Of a DNA stretch of 10,598 nucleotides, positions 1 through 6,821 are shown piece after piece (position 1 is the stretch's first letter; every line of letters begins with the position of its first letter). The translations under genes were made by a program, and so were the position numbers. The DNA comes from CAZCSK01 sp964501265 (lineage in GTDB: Bacteria; Actinomycetota; CADDZG01; JAHWKV01). The DNA lies in assembly GCA_964501265.1 (NCBI GenBank), contig CAZCSK010000056.1, positions 1 through 10,598 of the forward strand, written 5' to 3'. The notes under the pieces were generated by a model. The model did not search any database. It was not told the origin of the DNA and was given only the letters and a program-made list of their open reading frames with translations.

Positions 1-842
1 CCATCGTATGCCGGGACGCGGACCTCGACCTTGCGACTTCCGGCATCCTATGGGGCTCTTTCTTGAACGCGGGTCAAACCTGTTGCGCAGTCGAGCGCAT
101 CTACGTCGTGGACGAAGTGGCCGAAGAGTTCACCAAGACATTCGTAGAAAAACTCTCGAAGGTTCGACACGGCGGACCGAACTCCGAAATCGGCTCACTC
201 ACCGTAAAGCGTCAGCTCGACACAGTCGAGCGACAGGTGAACGACGCTATCGACAAAGGCGCTAACGTGCTCTGGGGAGGCCCGACCAAGCCCAATGGTC
301 AAGATGGTTCAAGCGGTGCGCTTTGGTATTCGCCCACCGTTCTCGAAGGCACCTCTCCCAGCATGGCTCTAGCACAAGAGGAGATCTTCGGTCCGGTCGT
401 ACCGATCATTCGGGTGGTCGACGAAGAGGAGGCGGTCAGGCGCACCAATGAAGAAGGTTTCAACTTGACGTCCTCGGTGTGGTCGCGCAGCCGCGCCAAG
501 GCAGAGGCTCTCGCTTCAAAGATTAGGGCCGGCACGGTCTCAATAAACGAGCATGCCGACACTCTCGCGTCACCTTGGACCCCATGGGGTGGTGTCGGCG
601 AGTCCGGATACGGTCGCTTGAACGGTGTCGGAGGGCTTCGGGAGTTCACGGTGCCGGTTCACGTCGCACGTAACCTGACCCCGAGGCTCAAGAGGTTGTG
701 GTGGTATCCCTACGACTATGCGACGGTCGAGGCGCTTCGAGGGATTGCCGCATTGGTCTCGTCGCAGAGTTTCTCCGGAAAACTAAAAGGCCTGGGGCAG
801 TTGCTCGGCAACATCACAAAGGCGCTCCAAGCAAAGATCTAG
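1..842 (+). CDS. Aldehyde dehydrogenase (NAD(P)+-dependent), C-terminal part, 5' end outside window
   Basis: This is the catalytic and C-terminal half of an aldehyde dehydrogenase, which oxidises an aldehyde to a carboxylate using NAD(P)+. Translation is open from the window edge in the frame starting at base 3, giving 279 visible residues, so the N-terminal cofactor-binding half is missing because of the window edge and not because of a break. The catalytic motif NAGQTCCAVER places the nucleophilic cysteine at bases 81-83. Further family landmarks are EEIFGPVVPI with the conserved glutamate and phenylalanine, the segment AGTVSINEH, and the C-terminal PWGGVGESGYGR block. After the normal end there is a tail of about 50 residues with a basic-aromatic stretch (KRLWWYPYDY) and an amphipathic or hydrophobic helix, which could favour membrane association. 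The gene converges on the solute-binding protein with a 23-base gap. The substrate cannot be named. The family call is firm. Confidence 0.95.
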   Translation, partial: IVCRDADLDLATSGILWGSFLNAGQTCCAVERIYVVDEVAEEFTKTFVEKLSKVRHGGPNSEIGSLTVKRQLDTVERQVNDAIDKGANVLWGGPTKPNGQDGSSGALWYSPTVLEGTSPSMALAQEEIFGPVVPIIRVVDEEEAVRRTNEEGFNLTSSVWSRSRAKAEALASKIRAGTVSINEHADTLASPWTPWGGVGESGYGRLNGVGGLREFTVPVHVARNLTPRLKRLWWYPYDYATVEALRGIAALVSSQSFSGKLKGLGQLLGNITKALQAKI

Positions 843-865
843 GCTCGCTCAAGTTTTAAGAGCAG

Positions 866-2575
866 TCAGAGTCTTTTGCGAAGCAGTCTGGGCAGTAAAT
901 CGGTCATGCCGAGGATCGCAGCAATTGCTATAAGCGAGATGGCAACAAGGCGAAGCCCTGACATGCCCCCAGGATCGGGCGTCCGGGGGGCAATCTCGAC
1001 ACCCTCGGACGGCCTTGGGAGCGCCAAGGGGGGATCAGTAAACGACCGTTTGTCTATCGCGGCCGTTCCTTCGACGAAAACCCAGTCTTTGAAGGCGGCC
1101 GTGCGGGAGGCGAAAACTCTGTTGGAAAAAAACAGTGGCACCACCGGCACATCGGAAGATAGAAGCCTCAACCCCTCTTCTACCGCGGCTCGACGTGCGT
1201 TCACATCGGGCTCGGAAACGATCCTCCTCGCGATCCCATCAAAGGCATCGCTTTTATACCCCGAGTAATTGAGAGGCGCGATAGAAGGATCAGACGCAAA
1301 TACCGCGCTCAAAAATGAGGGGTCGTAGGACGCCGCCGCCGGGATGCGTCCGATGGCCAGGGTGAATGTGGGTGGCGAACCGCGAGCGCCGACCGCCCTC
1401 AGATACTCGTCTTCGGACACTCTTTCGGGCGCAGCCTCGACACCCGCACGCTTGAGCGCCAGTTCGACTTGCCGAGCGGCTTCAAGTTGCACGAGATCAT
1501 CGCCAGGCGTGAGTATTCGGAGGGGCGCCAAACCAAGGCTCGACAAATCCCCTCGGGCCGCTCCCTCGTTAAGATCGTTGACAATGTTCGCCTTTGCCCA
1601 GGCTGACTTCGGATACAAATAACCGTGATCGGCGTCGACTGCACGACCAATGGCACGTCTGATACGTGGGACATCCAACGACCGCGCGAATGCTTGCCTC
1701 GCCTCAACATGGTCGAAGGGGGGACTCGCAAGATTGAAAATCAAAGCGGTCCCGCCGTAACTCGGCCCCTCATCAAGCTTGACCCCCAACCCTCTCACCC
1801 GGTCGGCCACGTTTCTGGGGAACGGAATCGACACAATGTCCACTTCTCGGCGTTCGAACGCCCGGATCCTGTTCTCTGTCGTTTTGATGATCGGCGCCTC
1901 AATGGTCCTGACCGACGGCGGGCCCCGAAAGTATGTCTGGTTGGATTCAAAGCGATAGAAGTCATCGACGCGATGCTCCACTAAGCGGTAGGGCCCGCTC
2001 CCCAATGCAAGGCCATCGGGCACGAGCTGACCCTCGGGCAAGTTCTCCCAGAGATGGCGCGGGAGTATAGGCACGTCCGCAAGCGGCTGATCGTGGAATC
2101 CAGGGGAAGTAAACCTCAGACGGATTACCAGTGTCTTGGGGTCGGGAGTGGCGAGCCCCCCGACCGGACGCAGTTGGGGACCAAAGCGCGGATGAGCTTG
2201 CTCGACAAAGTACCGATACGTGAACGCCACGTCTTGCGAAGTGACGGGCTTGCCGTCGTGCCAGGTGGCCCCTTCGGCCAGGCGAATCGTCACGTCGAGT
2301 CCATCGGGACTCCTCTCGACGGAATCCGCTAGCCACGGCTGCGGAACACCGGCCCGGTCCCGCCACATCAGCGTGTCGTAAATCAAAGTCATCAACGGGT
2401 AGGCAATATCCGGGCTAAAAGGCGTGAGCTTGCCGGAATCGCGCGACACGGGGATTCGTACAACGGAGGTAGCCGAGGGCGACTGGCCGAACGCTGGGGC
2501 CGCTAGGGGTACGGCGAACATAGCGATGAGGACGCTGCCCAGCCACGTCTGCAACGTCTTGTTCACGCTAGCCAT
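866..2575 (-). CDS. ABC-type solute-binding protein, family 5 (peptide/dipeptide type), C-terminally membrane-anchored
   Basis: This is a 569-residue extracytoplasmic binding protein of the DppA/OppA/NikA type (SBP_bac_5). Family landmarks include the N-terminal strand followed by a YPLMTLIYDTLMWRDRAG segment, PWLADSVERSPDG, the WHDGKPVTSQDVAFTYRYF block, and GSGPYRL. I chose the ATG at 2575, not the longer frame up to 2788. It is preceded by a strong ribosome site (AGGTGGTGGAG, 2577-2587) and begins a clean Sec signal peptide: K6, hydrophobic residues 11-25, and an Ala-rich cleavage zone near 26-30. The longer start would run through the divergent ftsH start. Unusually, residues about 541-558 form a second hydrophobic helix followed by RLLRKRL, predicting a membrane-tethered protein with a cytoplasmic tail. 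No permease or ATPase genes of an ABC transporter lie nearby, so the ligand and partner are unknown. It could act as a sensor or use a distant transporter. Confidence 0.9.
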   Translation of the reverse strand: MASVNKTLQTWLGSVLIAMFAVPLAAPAFGQSPSATSVVRIPVSRDSGKLTPFSPDIAYPLMTLIYDTLMWRDRAGVPQPWLADSVERSPDGLDVTIRLAEGATWHDGKPVTSQDVAFTYRYFVEQAHPRFGPQLRPVGGLATPDPKTLVIRLRFTSPGFHDQPLADVPILPRHLWENLPEGQLVPDGLALGSGPYRLVEHRVDDFYRFESNQTYFRGPPSVRTIEAPIIKTTENRIRAFERREVDIVSIPFPRNVADRVRGLGVKLDEGPSYGGTALIFNLASPPFDHVEARQAFARSLDVPRIRRAIGRAVDADHGYLYPKSAWAKANIVNDLNEGAARGDLSSLGLAPLRILTPGDDLVQLEAARQVELALKRAGVEAAPERVSEDEYLRAVGARGSPPTFTLAIGRIPAAASYDPSFLSAVFASDPSIAPLNYSGYKSDAFDGIARRIVSEPDVNARRAAVEEGLRLLSSDVPVVPLFFSNRVFASRTAAFKDWVFVEGTAAIDKRSFTDPPLALPRPSEGVEIAPRTPDPGGMSGLRLVAISLIAIAAILGMTDLLPRLLRKRL

Positions 2576-2632
2576 TCTCCACCACCTGCTATTGTTTTTA
2601 ATCGAGTCGGTTTTGGAAGGGACACGCTCGAA
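2576..2632. promoter_or_regulatory. Divergent intergenic region between solute-binding protein and ftsH
   Basis: These 57 bases must carry the start signals for both divergent genes unless the promoters lie inside the coding sequences. It is the most AT-rich patch in the area. A -10-like TTTAAT (2597-2602, + strand) lies well placed for ftsH, followed by the ribosome site GGAAGGGA (2615-2622). I see no convincing -35 partner, and no convincing full promoter for the minus-strand gene. The assignment is inference from gene layout plus a single hexamer. Confidence 0.3.
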
Positions 2633-5254
2633 ATGAAAAAAAAACGCCCATTTGGTGGATCTAAGAAGTCCGAAGGTCACTCTGGGCTTTGGATATTTGT
2701 CATCGTTTTGCTTCTCTTGGGCTCCTATCTTTGGGCCCTCGATCTCGTGCGTCCCCACGTTGAAGGCAAGCAGCTCCGTCTCGACCAATTCGCCGCTCTG
2801 GTCGAAGAAGGCCGACTAAAGGACGCTCGTCTGCTCGATGTCGACGGATTCATCATCGGCCAATACGTCCGTCCCGACGGAAATTTTGCTCAATACAACG
2901 CCCCTTACTTGAAGAACCAGCTGGGATTTTGGACGACCATTCTCATTCAAAGCCGCGTACCAACAACTGTCGATCAGCAAAACGGTAAGCGCGTAGCGAC
3001 GCTGGCAACCAGCTTGCTCCCTTTCATGATTCTTATATTAGTTTTCGTCTATTTGATCATGTCGTATCGTAGGGGCTCGGGGTTCTTTGCGGTTCGAAGC
3101 GGCGCGCGCAAGATCACAGCTGAAGAGACCGGCGTGACGTTTGCGGACGTGGCCGGCCATCAGCAGGCGATCACAGAGCTGAAAGAGGTTGTCGAATTTC
3201 TGAAGCATCCCGACCGGTTTCGCGGACTGGGGGCTCGAATCCCGAAGGGCATTTTGCTCTACGGCCCCCCAGGTTGCGGTAAGACGCTTCTCGCCAAGGC
3301 GCTTGCCAGCGAGGCCGGCGCATCGTTCTATTCGATCTCGGGCTCCGACTTCATCGAGATTTTCGTCGGCGTGGGCGCTGCTCGGGTACGGGACCTCTTC
3401 AAGGAAGCACGAGAGAACATACCGGCGATCGTCTTCATCGACGAACTGGATTCAATCGGACGCTCGCGCAGCGGCACGGATGTGGCCTCCCACGGAGAAC
3501 AGGAGCAATCGGTCAACCAGATCCTTGCGGAGATGGACGGCTTTTCTCCATTCGACGGAATTGTTGTGGTTGGCGCCACCAACCGGCCCGATGTGCTCGA
3601 CCCGGCACTGCTGCGTCCCGGCCGATTCGACCGAACGATCGGGCTCGAACGCCCCAGCGAGGAGGTGCGCCTCGCCATCCTCGAGGTTCACGCCGCCGGC
3701 AAGAAACTCGAAACCGGCGTTGACTTGAGGGCTCTGGCCAACAAGGCGATTGGACTCTCCGGCGCCGACTTAGCAAACGTGATGAACGAGGGAGCGCTGC
3801 TTGCTGCGCGCGCGAGCAAGCCCTCGATATCTCAGGCCGAACTCGAGCAGGCACTGCAACGGATTCTCGAGGAGCCAGAACGGCAGCGCCGCCTTTCACT
3901 GCGCGACAAGGGGATCGGCCGCCGCTCAACCTCCTCCGAGAGGGTGACTTTCGCCGATGTCGCCGGCGTTGACGATGCGCTCGAGGAACTCGCCGAAGTT
4001 ACCGAGTACCTCGCCAACCCTGACCGCTTCGAGCACATGGGTGCCCGCGTGCCGAAGGGGATTCTTCTGGTGGGGCCTCCGGGATGCGGCAAGACGCTTC
4101 TAGCGCGGGCTGTCGCAGGCGAGGCAAACGCCGCCTTCTACTCTGTGGCCGCCACAGAGTTCGTCGAGATCTTCGTCGGTCAGGGAGCAAGCCGCGTGCG
4201 CAATCTATTTGCGGAAGCGCGCTCGGTCGCCCCGGCCATAATCTTCATTGACGAGATCGACGCGGTGGGGGGCCGCCGCGCCTCCATCAGTTACGACGGA
4301 CACCGCGAGCGCGAGAACACCTTGAATCAATTGCTCGTTGAACTTGACGGCTTTGAAGCGAGAAGCGGGATTGTGGTCATTGCTGCGACCAACCGCGCGG
4401 ACATGCTCGACGCCGCTCTCGTGCGGCCCGGACGCTTCGACCGGCAAGTGACGATTGAATTGCCAGACCGTGCCGGCCGCAAAGCGATACTCGAACTTCA
4501 CGCCAAGGGGAAGCCGTTTGGCTTGCAGGTCGACCTCGACGCGATCGCCGGGCTCACGCGAGGGTTCAGCGGCGCGGATCTGGCCAACGTTGTCAATGAG
4601 GCTGCCCTTCTGGCGGCTCGGCGCAAGCAGTCCGAGATCACACCCGAAATCGCGGAGGAGGCCATCGACCGAGCAATCCTGGGAATCACGTCGCGCGGCC
4701 ACAAGATGACCGACGAGGAGCGGCGGATCGTTGCGTACCACGAAGCTGGACACGCGATGGTGGGTCGAGCTCTGCCGGGAGCGTCGCCGCCCCACAAACT
4801 TTCACTTCTATCGCGTGGCCGTGCACTCGGGTTTGTGATGCACGCCAATGAACACGACAGTCTCGTGAGAACGCGCTCACAGATGATCGACGAGATCGCC
4901 GCCCTGCTGGGGGGCCGAGCCGCAGAGCAGATTGTGTTCGGTGACCCCTCGGGTGGCGCGGGAGATGATCTTGTCCGCTCGAGCGATCTGGCCCGCAGGA
5001 TGGTGCGCGACTTGGGAATGAGCGAAGCCCTCGGCCCTCTTGCATTCCCCAGCATCGATAATGAACGCAGCGCGGCTTACTCCGAGGACGTCTCGAAAAC
5101 GATCGATGCTGAAGTTCGAAAGATCGTCGATGAGGCCTACGAGCGGGCGCTTGGAGTGCTTGGCGCTTCGAGGACGGACCTGAACAAAGTTGCCGAGACA
5201 CTCATCCGCGAAGAAACCGTGTCGAGCGAGGAGCTAGAAAAGATTCTCGGGTGA
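2633..5254 (+). CDS. ftsH: FtsH-type membrane AAA+ zinc metalloprotease with two tandem AAA+ domains
   Basis: FtsH is a hexameric membrane protease that unfolds and degrades membrane and cytosolic proteins. This protein has 873 residues against roughly 600-700 for usual bacterial FtsH. Order: basic N-terminus, TM1 (about 18-36), extracytoplasmic domain (about 37-122), TM2 (about 124-144), AAA+ module 1 (169-410), AAA+ module 2 (439-680), M41 peptidase (about 690-873). Both modules keep Walker A GPPGCGKT (211-218; 481-488), Walker B with catalytic Glu (FIDELDS 268-274; FIDEIDA 538-544), the FVG pore loop (F244; F514), and the ATNR...RPGRFDR second region of homology with both arginine fingers (R328/R331; R598/R601). 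The peptidase has HEAGH (703-707), and D779 in GAGDDL matches the third zinc ligand. All parts look functional. The extra ATPase module is the oddity; everything else is canonical. The ATG at 2633 has a ribosome site at 2615-2622 and is followed by nine A's. The gene is convergent with the MoaD-like gene and overlaps its extension. Confidence 0.96.
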   Translation: MKKKRPFGGSKKSEGHSGLWIFVIVLLLLGSYLWALDLVRPHVEGKQLRLDQFAALVEEGRLKDARLLDVDGFIIGQYVRPDGNFAQYNAPYLKNQLGFWTTILIQSRVPTTVDQQNGKRVATLATSLLPFMILILVFVYLIMSYRRGSGFFAVRSGARKITAEETGVTFADVAGHQQAITELKEVVEFLKHPDRFRGLGARIPKGILLYGPPGCGKTLLAKALASEAGASFYSISGSDFIEIFVGVGAARVRDLFKEARENIPAIVFIDELDSIGRSRSGTDVASHGEQEQSVNQILAEMDGFSPFDGIVVVGATNRPDVLDPALLRPGRFDRTIGLERPSEEVRLAILEVHAAGKKLETGVDLRALANKAIGLSGADLANVMNEGALLAARASKPSISQAELEQALQRILEEPERQRRLSLRDKGIGRRSTSSERVTFADVAGVDDALEELAEVTEYLANPDRFEHMGARVPKGILLVGPPGCGKTLLARAVAGEANAAFYSVAATEFVEIFVGQGASRVRNLFAEARSVAPAIIFIDEIDAVGGRRASISYDGHRERENTLNQLLVELDGFEARSGIVVIAATNRADMLDAALVRPGRFDRQVTIELPDRAGRKAILELHAKGKPFGLQVDLDAIAGLTRGFSGADLANVVNEAALLAARRKQSEITPEIAEEAIDRAILGITSRGHKMTDEERRIVAYHEAGHAMVGRALPGASPPHKLSLLSRGRALGFVMHANEHDSLVRTRSQMIDEIAALLGGRAAEQIVFGDPSGGAGDDLVRSSDLARRMVRDLGMSEALGPLAFPSIDNERSAAYSEDVSKTIDAEVRKIVDEAYERALGVLGASRTDLNKVAETLIREETVSSEELEKILG

Positions 5255-5541
5255 CCGCCCCCCGACACTGCGGGGATGATCGACAACTTATCGCCCTCGC
5301 TTACTTTCGTTTCCATTTGGTCGAGGTCGCGGATGCTGTCGGCATTGACAAACACGTTGACGTGTTCACGTAGTGCGCCATGTTCATCGAGAGTTCGGTC
5401 GCGTACTCCAACACAAGTCTCGGCAAGTGCCCCCAGGATCTGAGTGACCGAAGCCGCATCGCCCGGCAAATCTAACTCGACCGTCGCTCGGCCCTGAGAA
5501 AACTCTCGTAAGACCGACGGGATTTTGACCTCTATCAGCAT
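5137..5541 (-). CDS. MoaD/ThiS-family ubiquitin-like sulfur carrier protein with C-terminal extension
   Basis: The first 95 residues are a beta-grasp sulfur-carrier domain: IEVKIPSVLREF at the start, HVNVFVNADSIRDL in the middle, and SEGDKLSIIPAVSGG at the end. In this family the terminal Gly-Gly is adenylated by an E1-like enzyme and charged with sulfur for molybdopterin, thiamine, cysteine or tRNA thiolation. Here no stop follows Gly94-Gly95. The frame continues through Gly96 and about 38 Ser/Arg-rich residues to a TAG at 5137, antisense to the last 118 bases of ftsH. Either the extension is real and must be cut off before activation, as JAMM-type peptidases do for some carriers, or the run of six C's at 5258-5263 marks a frameshift. 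A one-base change there would bring a TAG within about seven codons. The ATG at 5541 lies seven bases beyond the TAG of the BNR gene, suggesting translational coupling. The pathway is not shown, as no E1-like or MoaE gene is in view. Confidence 0.8.
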   Translation of the reverse strand: MLIEVKIPSVLREFSQGRATVELDLPGDAASVTQILGALAETCVGVRDRTLDEHGALREHVNVFVNADSIRDLDQMETKVSEGDKLSIIPAVSGGGHPRIFSSSSLDTVSSRMSVSATLFRSVLEAPSTPSARS

Positions 5542-5545
5542 CTCT

Positions 5546-5623
5546 GTCTATTTCGGGGGGTTCGCAGCTTCTGGCGCGCGTAGTTCCGTACTTAGGGGGG
5601 CTGCTACCCCCCCGAGCCCCCCG
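5546..5623 (+). repeat. Dispersed GC-rich repeat, copy 3 (orientation opposite to copies 1 and 2)
   Basis: Bases 5555-5623 match the 69-base core of the two repeat units at 10196-10351 (which read on the minus strand) at 60 of 69 positions by hand alignment, without gaps. The differences are one near the start, five at core positions 26-30, two at 38-39, and the last base. The nine bases before the core (5546-5554) also match copy 2 at six of nine positions, so the element may be 78 bases long. It contains GGGGGG-CTGCTA-CCCCCC, able to form a hairpin (5595-5612). It lies across the 3' end of the BNR gene, encodes that protein's last residues on the opposite strand, and may even supply its stop codon. 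Confidence 0.85.
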
Positions 5624-6708
5624 TTCAATACGGCGGCTTTAACGCTCATGACCGGAGGCAGGTGTCGGGCGAGTAAATTCCAAGAGTCGCCCTCGTTATT
5701 GGACGAATACACTTCGCCAGTCCTGGTCCCAAAATATATGCCCGCCGGATCCAGGGTGTCCGCGGCCATCCCATCTCGAAGGACCGTAACGTGTGCGTCG
5801 GTTTGTGGGAGGCCCTCGGTGAGTGCCTCCCATGACTTACCCGAGTTCTTAGTGCGATAGACACGGCACTTGCCTTCAGGCGTGCACCTATAGAAGTCGC
5901 CTTCAAGAGGCACGATGTAGGCCGTTTCAGGATCGTGCGGATGGACCACCATGGAAAACCCAAAGTCCGAAGGGACGCCATTGGCTATGTCGGTCCAACT
6001 CTTGGCGCCATCGTCGGTGCGGTATAGCCCCCAGTGGTTCTGAAGGAAAAGGGTATCGGGCCGCGCTGGATGCATCGCGATTTTGTGCACACATTGTCCA
6101 AACTCCGGGTACTTATCCGGAAGGAATTGCGCGCGGACCCCAACATTGCTGACAGTCCATGAGTCGCCGCGGTCCTCGCTTCGATACACACCACCGGTGG
6201 AGATCGCAATGAACATCCTGTCAGGATCTTCGGGATGAATCAGTATCGAATGCAGGCACAAGCCGCCGTTTCCTGGCTTCCATTGGGGACGGTGAGGATG
6301 GTCATACAACCCTTTCATCAAGTCGAAAGTTGCTCCGCCGTTTTCGGATCGAAAAAGCGAGGCCGGCTCGATACCGGCGTAGACAACATCCGGCTGGTCC
6401 GCGCCGGCAGGCTGCAATTGCCAAACGCGCTTGAGGCTCCAGTCGGCCCCTTCCGGAAACTTGACGTTACCCTCGGCAGGCTCATGCCAGGTTTCGCCGA
6501 GGTCATCGGAGTGGGATACGACTGATCCCCAATGCATGCTCGACATGCCAGTCAGGATCCGTCCGTTACGGCTGTCGAAGGCCACAGAATAGATTTCCCG
6601 CCCAGGCAAATGCGGACCAGTTAATTCAAATGATTTCCTCTTGGAATCGGATTGTGCAGTCCAAATGCCTTTGGTAGTGCCGATAAGCAGTAGAAGCCTG
6701 TCACTCAT
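5548..6708 (-). CDS. BNR/Asp-box repeat beta-propeller protein (sialidase/VPS10-like fold)
   Basis: This 386-residue protein has at least six Asp-box motifs (S/T-x-D-x-G-x-S/T-W): SHSDDLGETW (65-74), FRSENGGATF (119-128), YRSEDRGDSW (175-184), YRTDDGAKSW (229-238), YRTKNSGKSW (284-293) and YSSNNEGDSW (334-343). These mark blades of a beta-propeller as in sialidases, sortilins and related proteins. There is no signal peptide or membrane helix, so it is probably cytoplasmic. I see no basis for calling it a true sialidase; the biochemical role is unknown. The ATG at 6708 has a strong ribosome site (GGGAGGT, 6714-6720). The MoaD/ThiS-like gene follows directly, and such BNR-carrier pairs are, as I recall, common in actinobacteria. 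The natural sequence appears to end near SVKAAVL (355-361). Residues 362-385 are encoded by a copy of the dispersed repeat and form a Gly/Ala/Pro-rich tail. Confidence 0.88.
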   Translation of the reverse strand: MSDRLLLLIGTTKGIWTAQSDSKRKSFELTGPHLPGREIYSVAFDSRNGRILTGMSSMHWGSVVSHSDDLGETWHEPAEGNVKFPEGADWSLKRVWQLQPAGADQPDVVYAGIEPASLFRSENGGATFDLMKGLYDHPHRPQWKPGNGGLCLHSILIHPEDPDRMFIAISTGGVYRSEDRGDSWTVSNVGVRAQFLPDKYPEFGQCVHKIAMHPARPDTLFLQNHWGLYRTDDGAKSWTDIANGVPSDFGFSMVVHPHDPETAYIVPLEGDFYRCTPEGKCRVYRTKNSGKSWEALTEGLPQTDAHVTVLRDGMAADTLDPAGIYFGTRTGEVYSSNNEGDSWNLLARHLPPVMSVKAAVLNGGLGGVAAPLSTELRAPEAANPPK

Positions 6709-6821
6709 TGCTACCTCCCGAAGTTAGCCCCGATGATACCGACCTTCCCCCGGCGGAGTAAACTGGTTTCCTGAACGCTCAGGCTCGGAGGCTTTCGCCC
6801 CGGGACCGGAAAGGAGCAAGT
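6709..6821. promoter_or_regulatory. Divergent promoter region between BNR gene and panB
   Basis: This 113-base gap separates divergent genes. For the minus strand I see TTTACT (4/6 match to a -35, at 6757-6762), an 18-base spacer, and TATCAT (5/6 match to a -10, at 6733-6738), which would give the BNR gene a short leader. For the plus strand there is no clear promoter, but a perfect five-base-pair hairpin (CCTGA-ACGC-TCAGG, 6770-6783) would lie in the panB leader. The panB ribosome site GGAAAGGAG is at 6808-6816. The promoter is a by-eye match only. Confidence 0.35.

Noticed and set aside
843..865. Possible terminator between the convergent aldehyde dehydrogenase and binding-protein genes
   Set aside because: Only a four-base GCTC/GAGC pairing is visible around a short T tract, too weak to call.
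2576..2788. 71-residue N-terminal extension of the solute-binding protein
   Set aside because: It would bury a clear signal peptide and a strong ribosome site and overlap the start of ftsH; the ATG at 2575 is far better.
4205..4795. Minus-strand open frame of 196 codons inside ftsH
   Set aside because: It is antisense to the second AAA+ module and M41 domain, whose motifs fully account for the sequence; no independent gene signals are seen.
5260..5275. CCCCG-ACACTG-CGGGG stem just after the ftsH stop as a terminator
   Set aside because: The stem is only five base pairs, has no T run, and lies in the codons for the conserved end of the MoaD/ThiS-like domain, so coding constraint explains it.
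5525..5860. Plus-strand frame whose peptide resembles the repeat peptide of the SCO1664-type protein
   Set aside because: The resemblance comes only from repeat copy 3; the rest is antisense to the BNR gene and has no ribosome site or domain.
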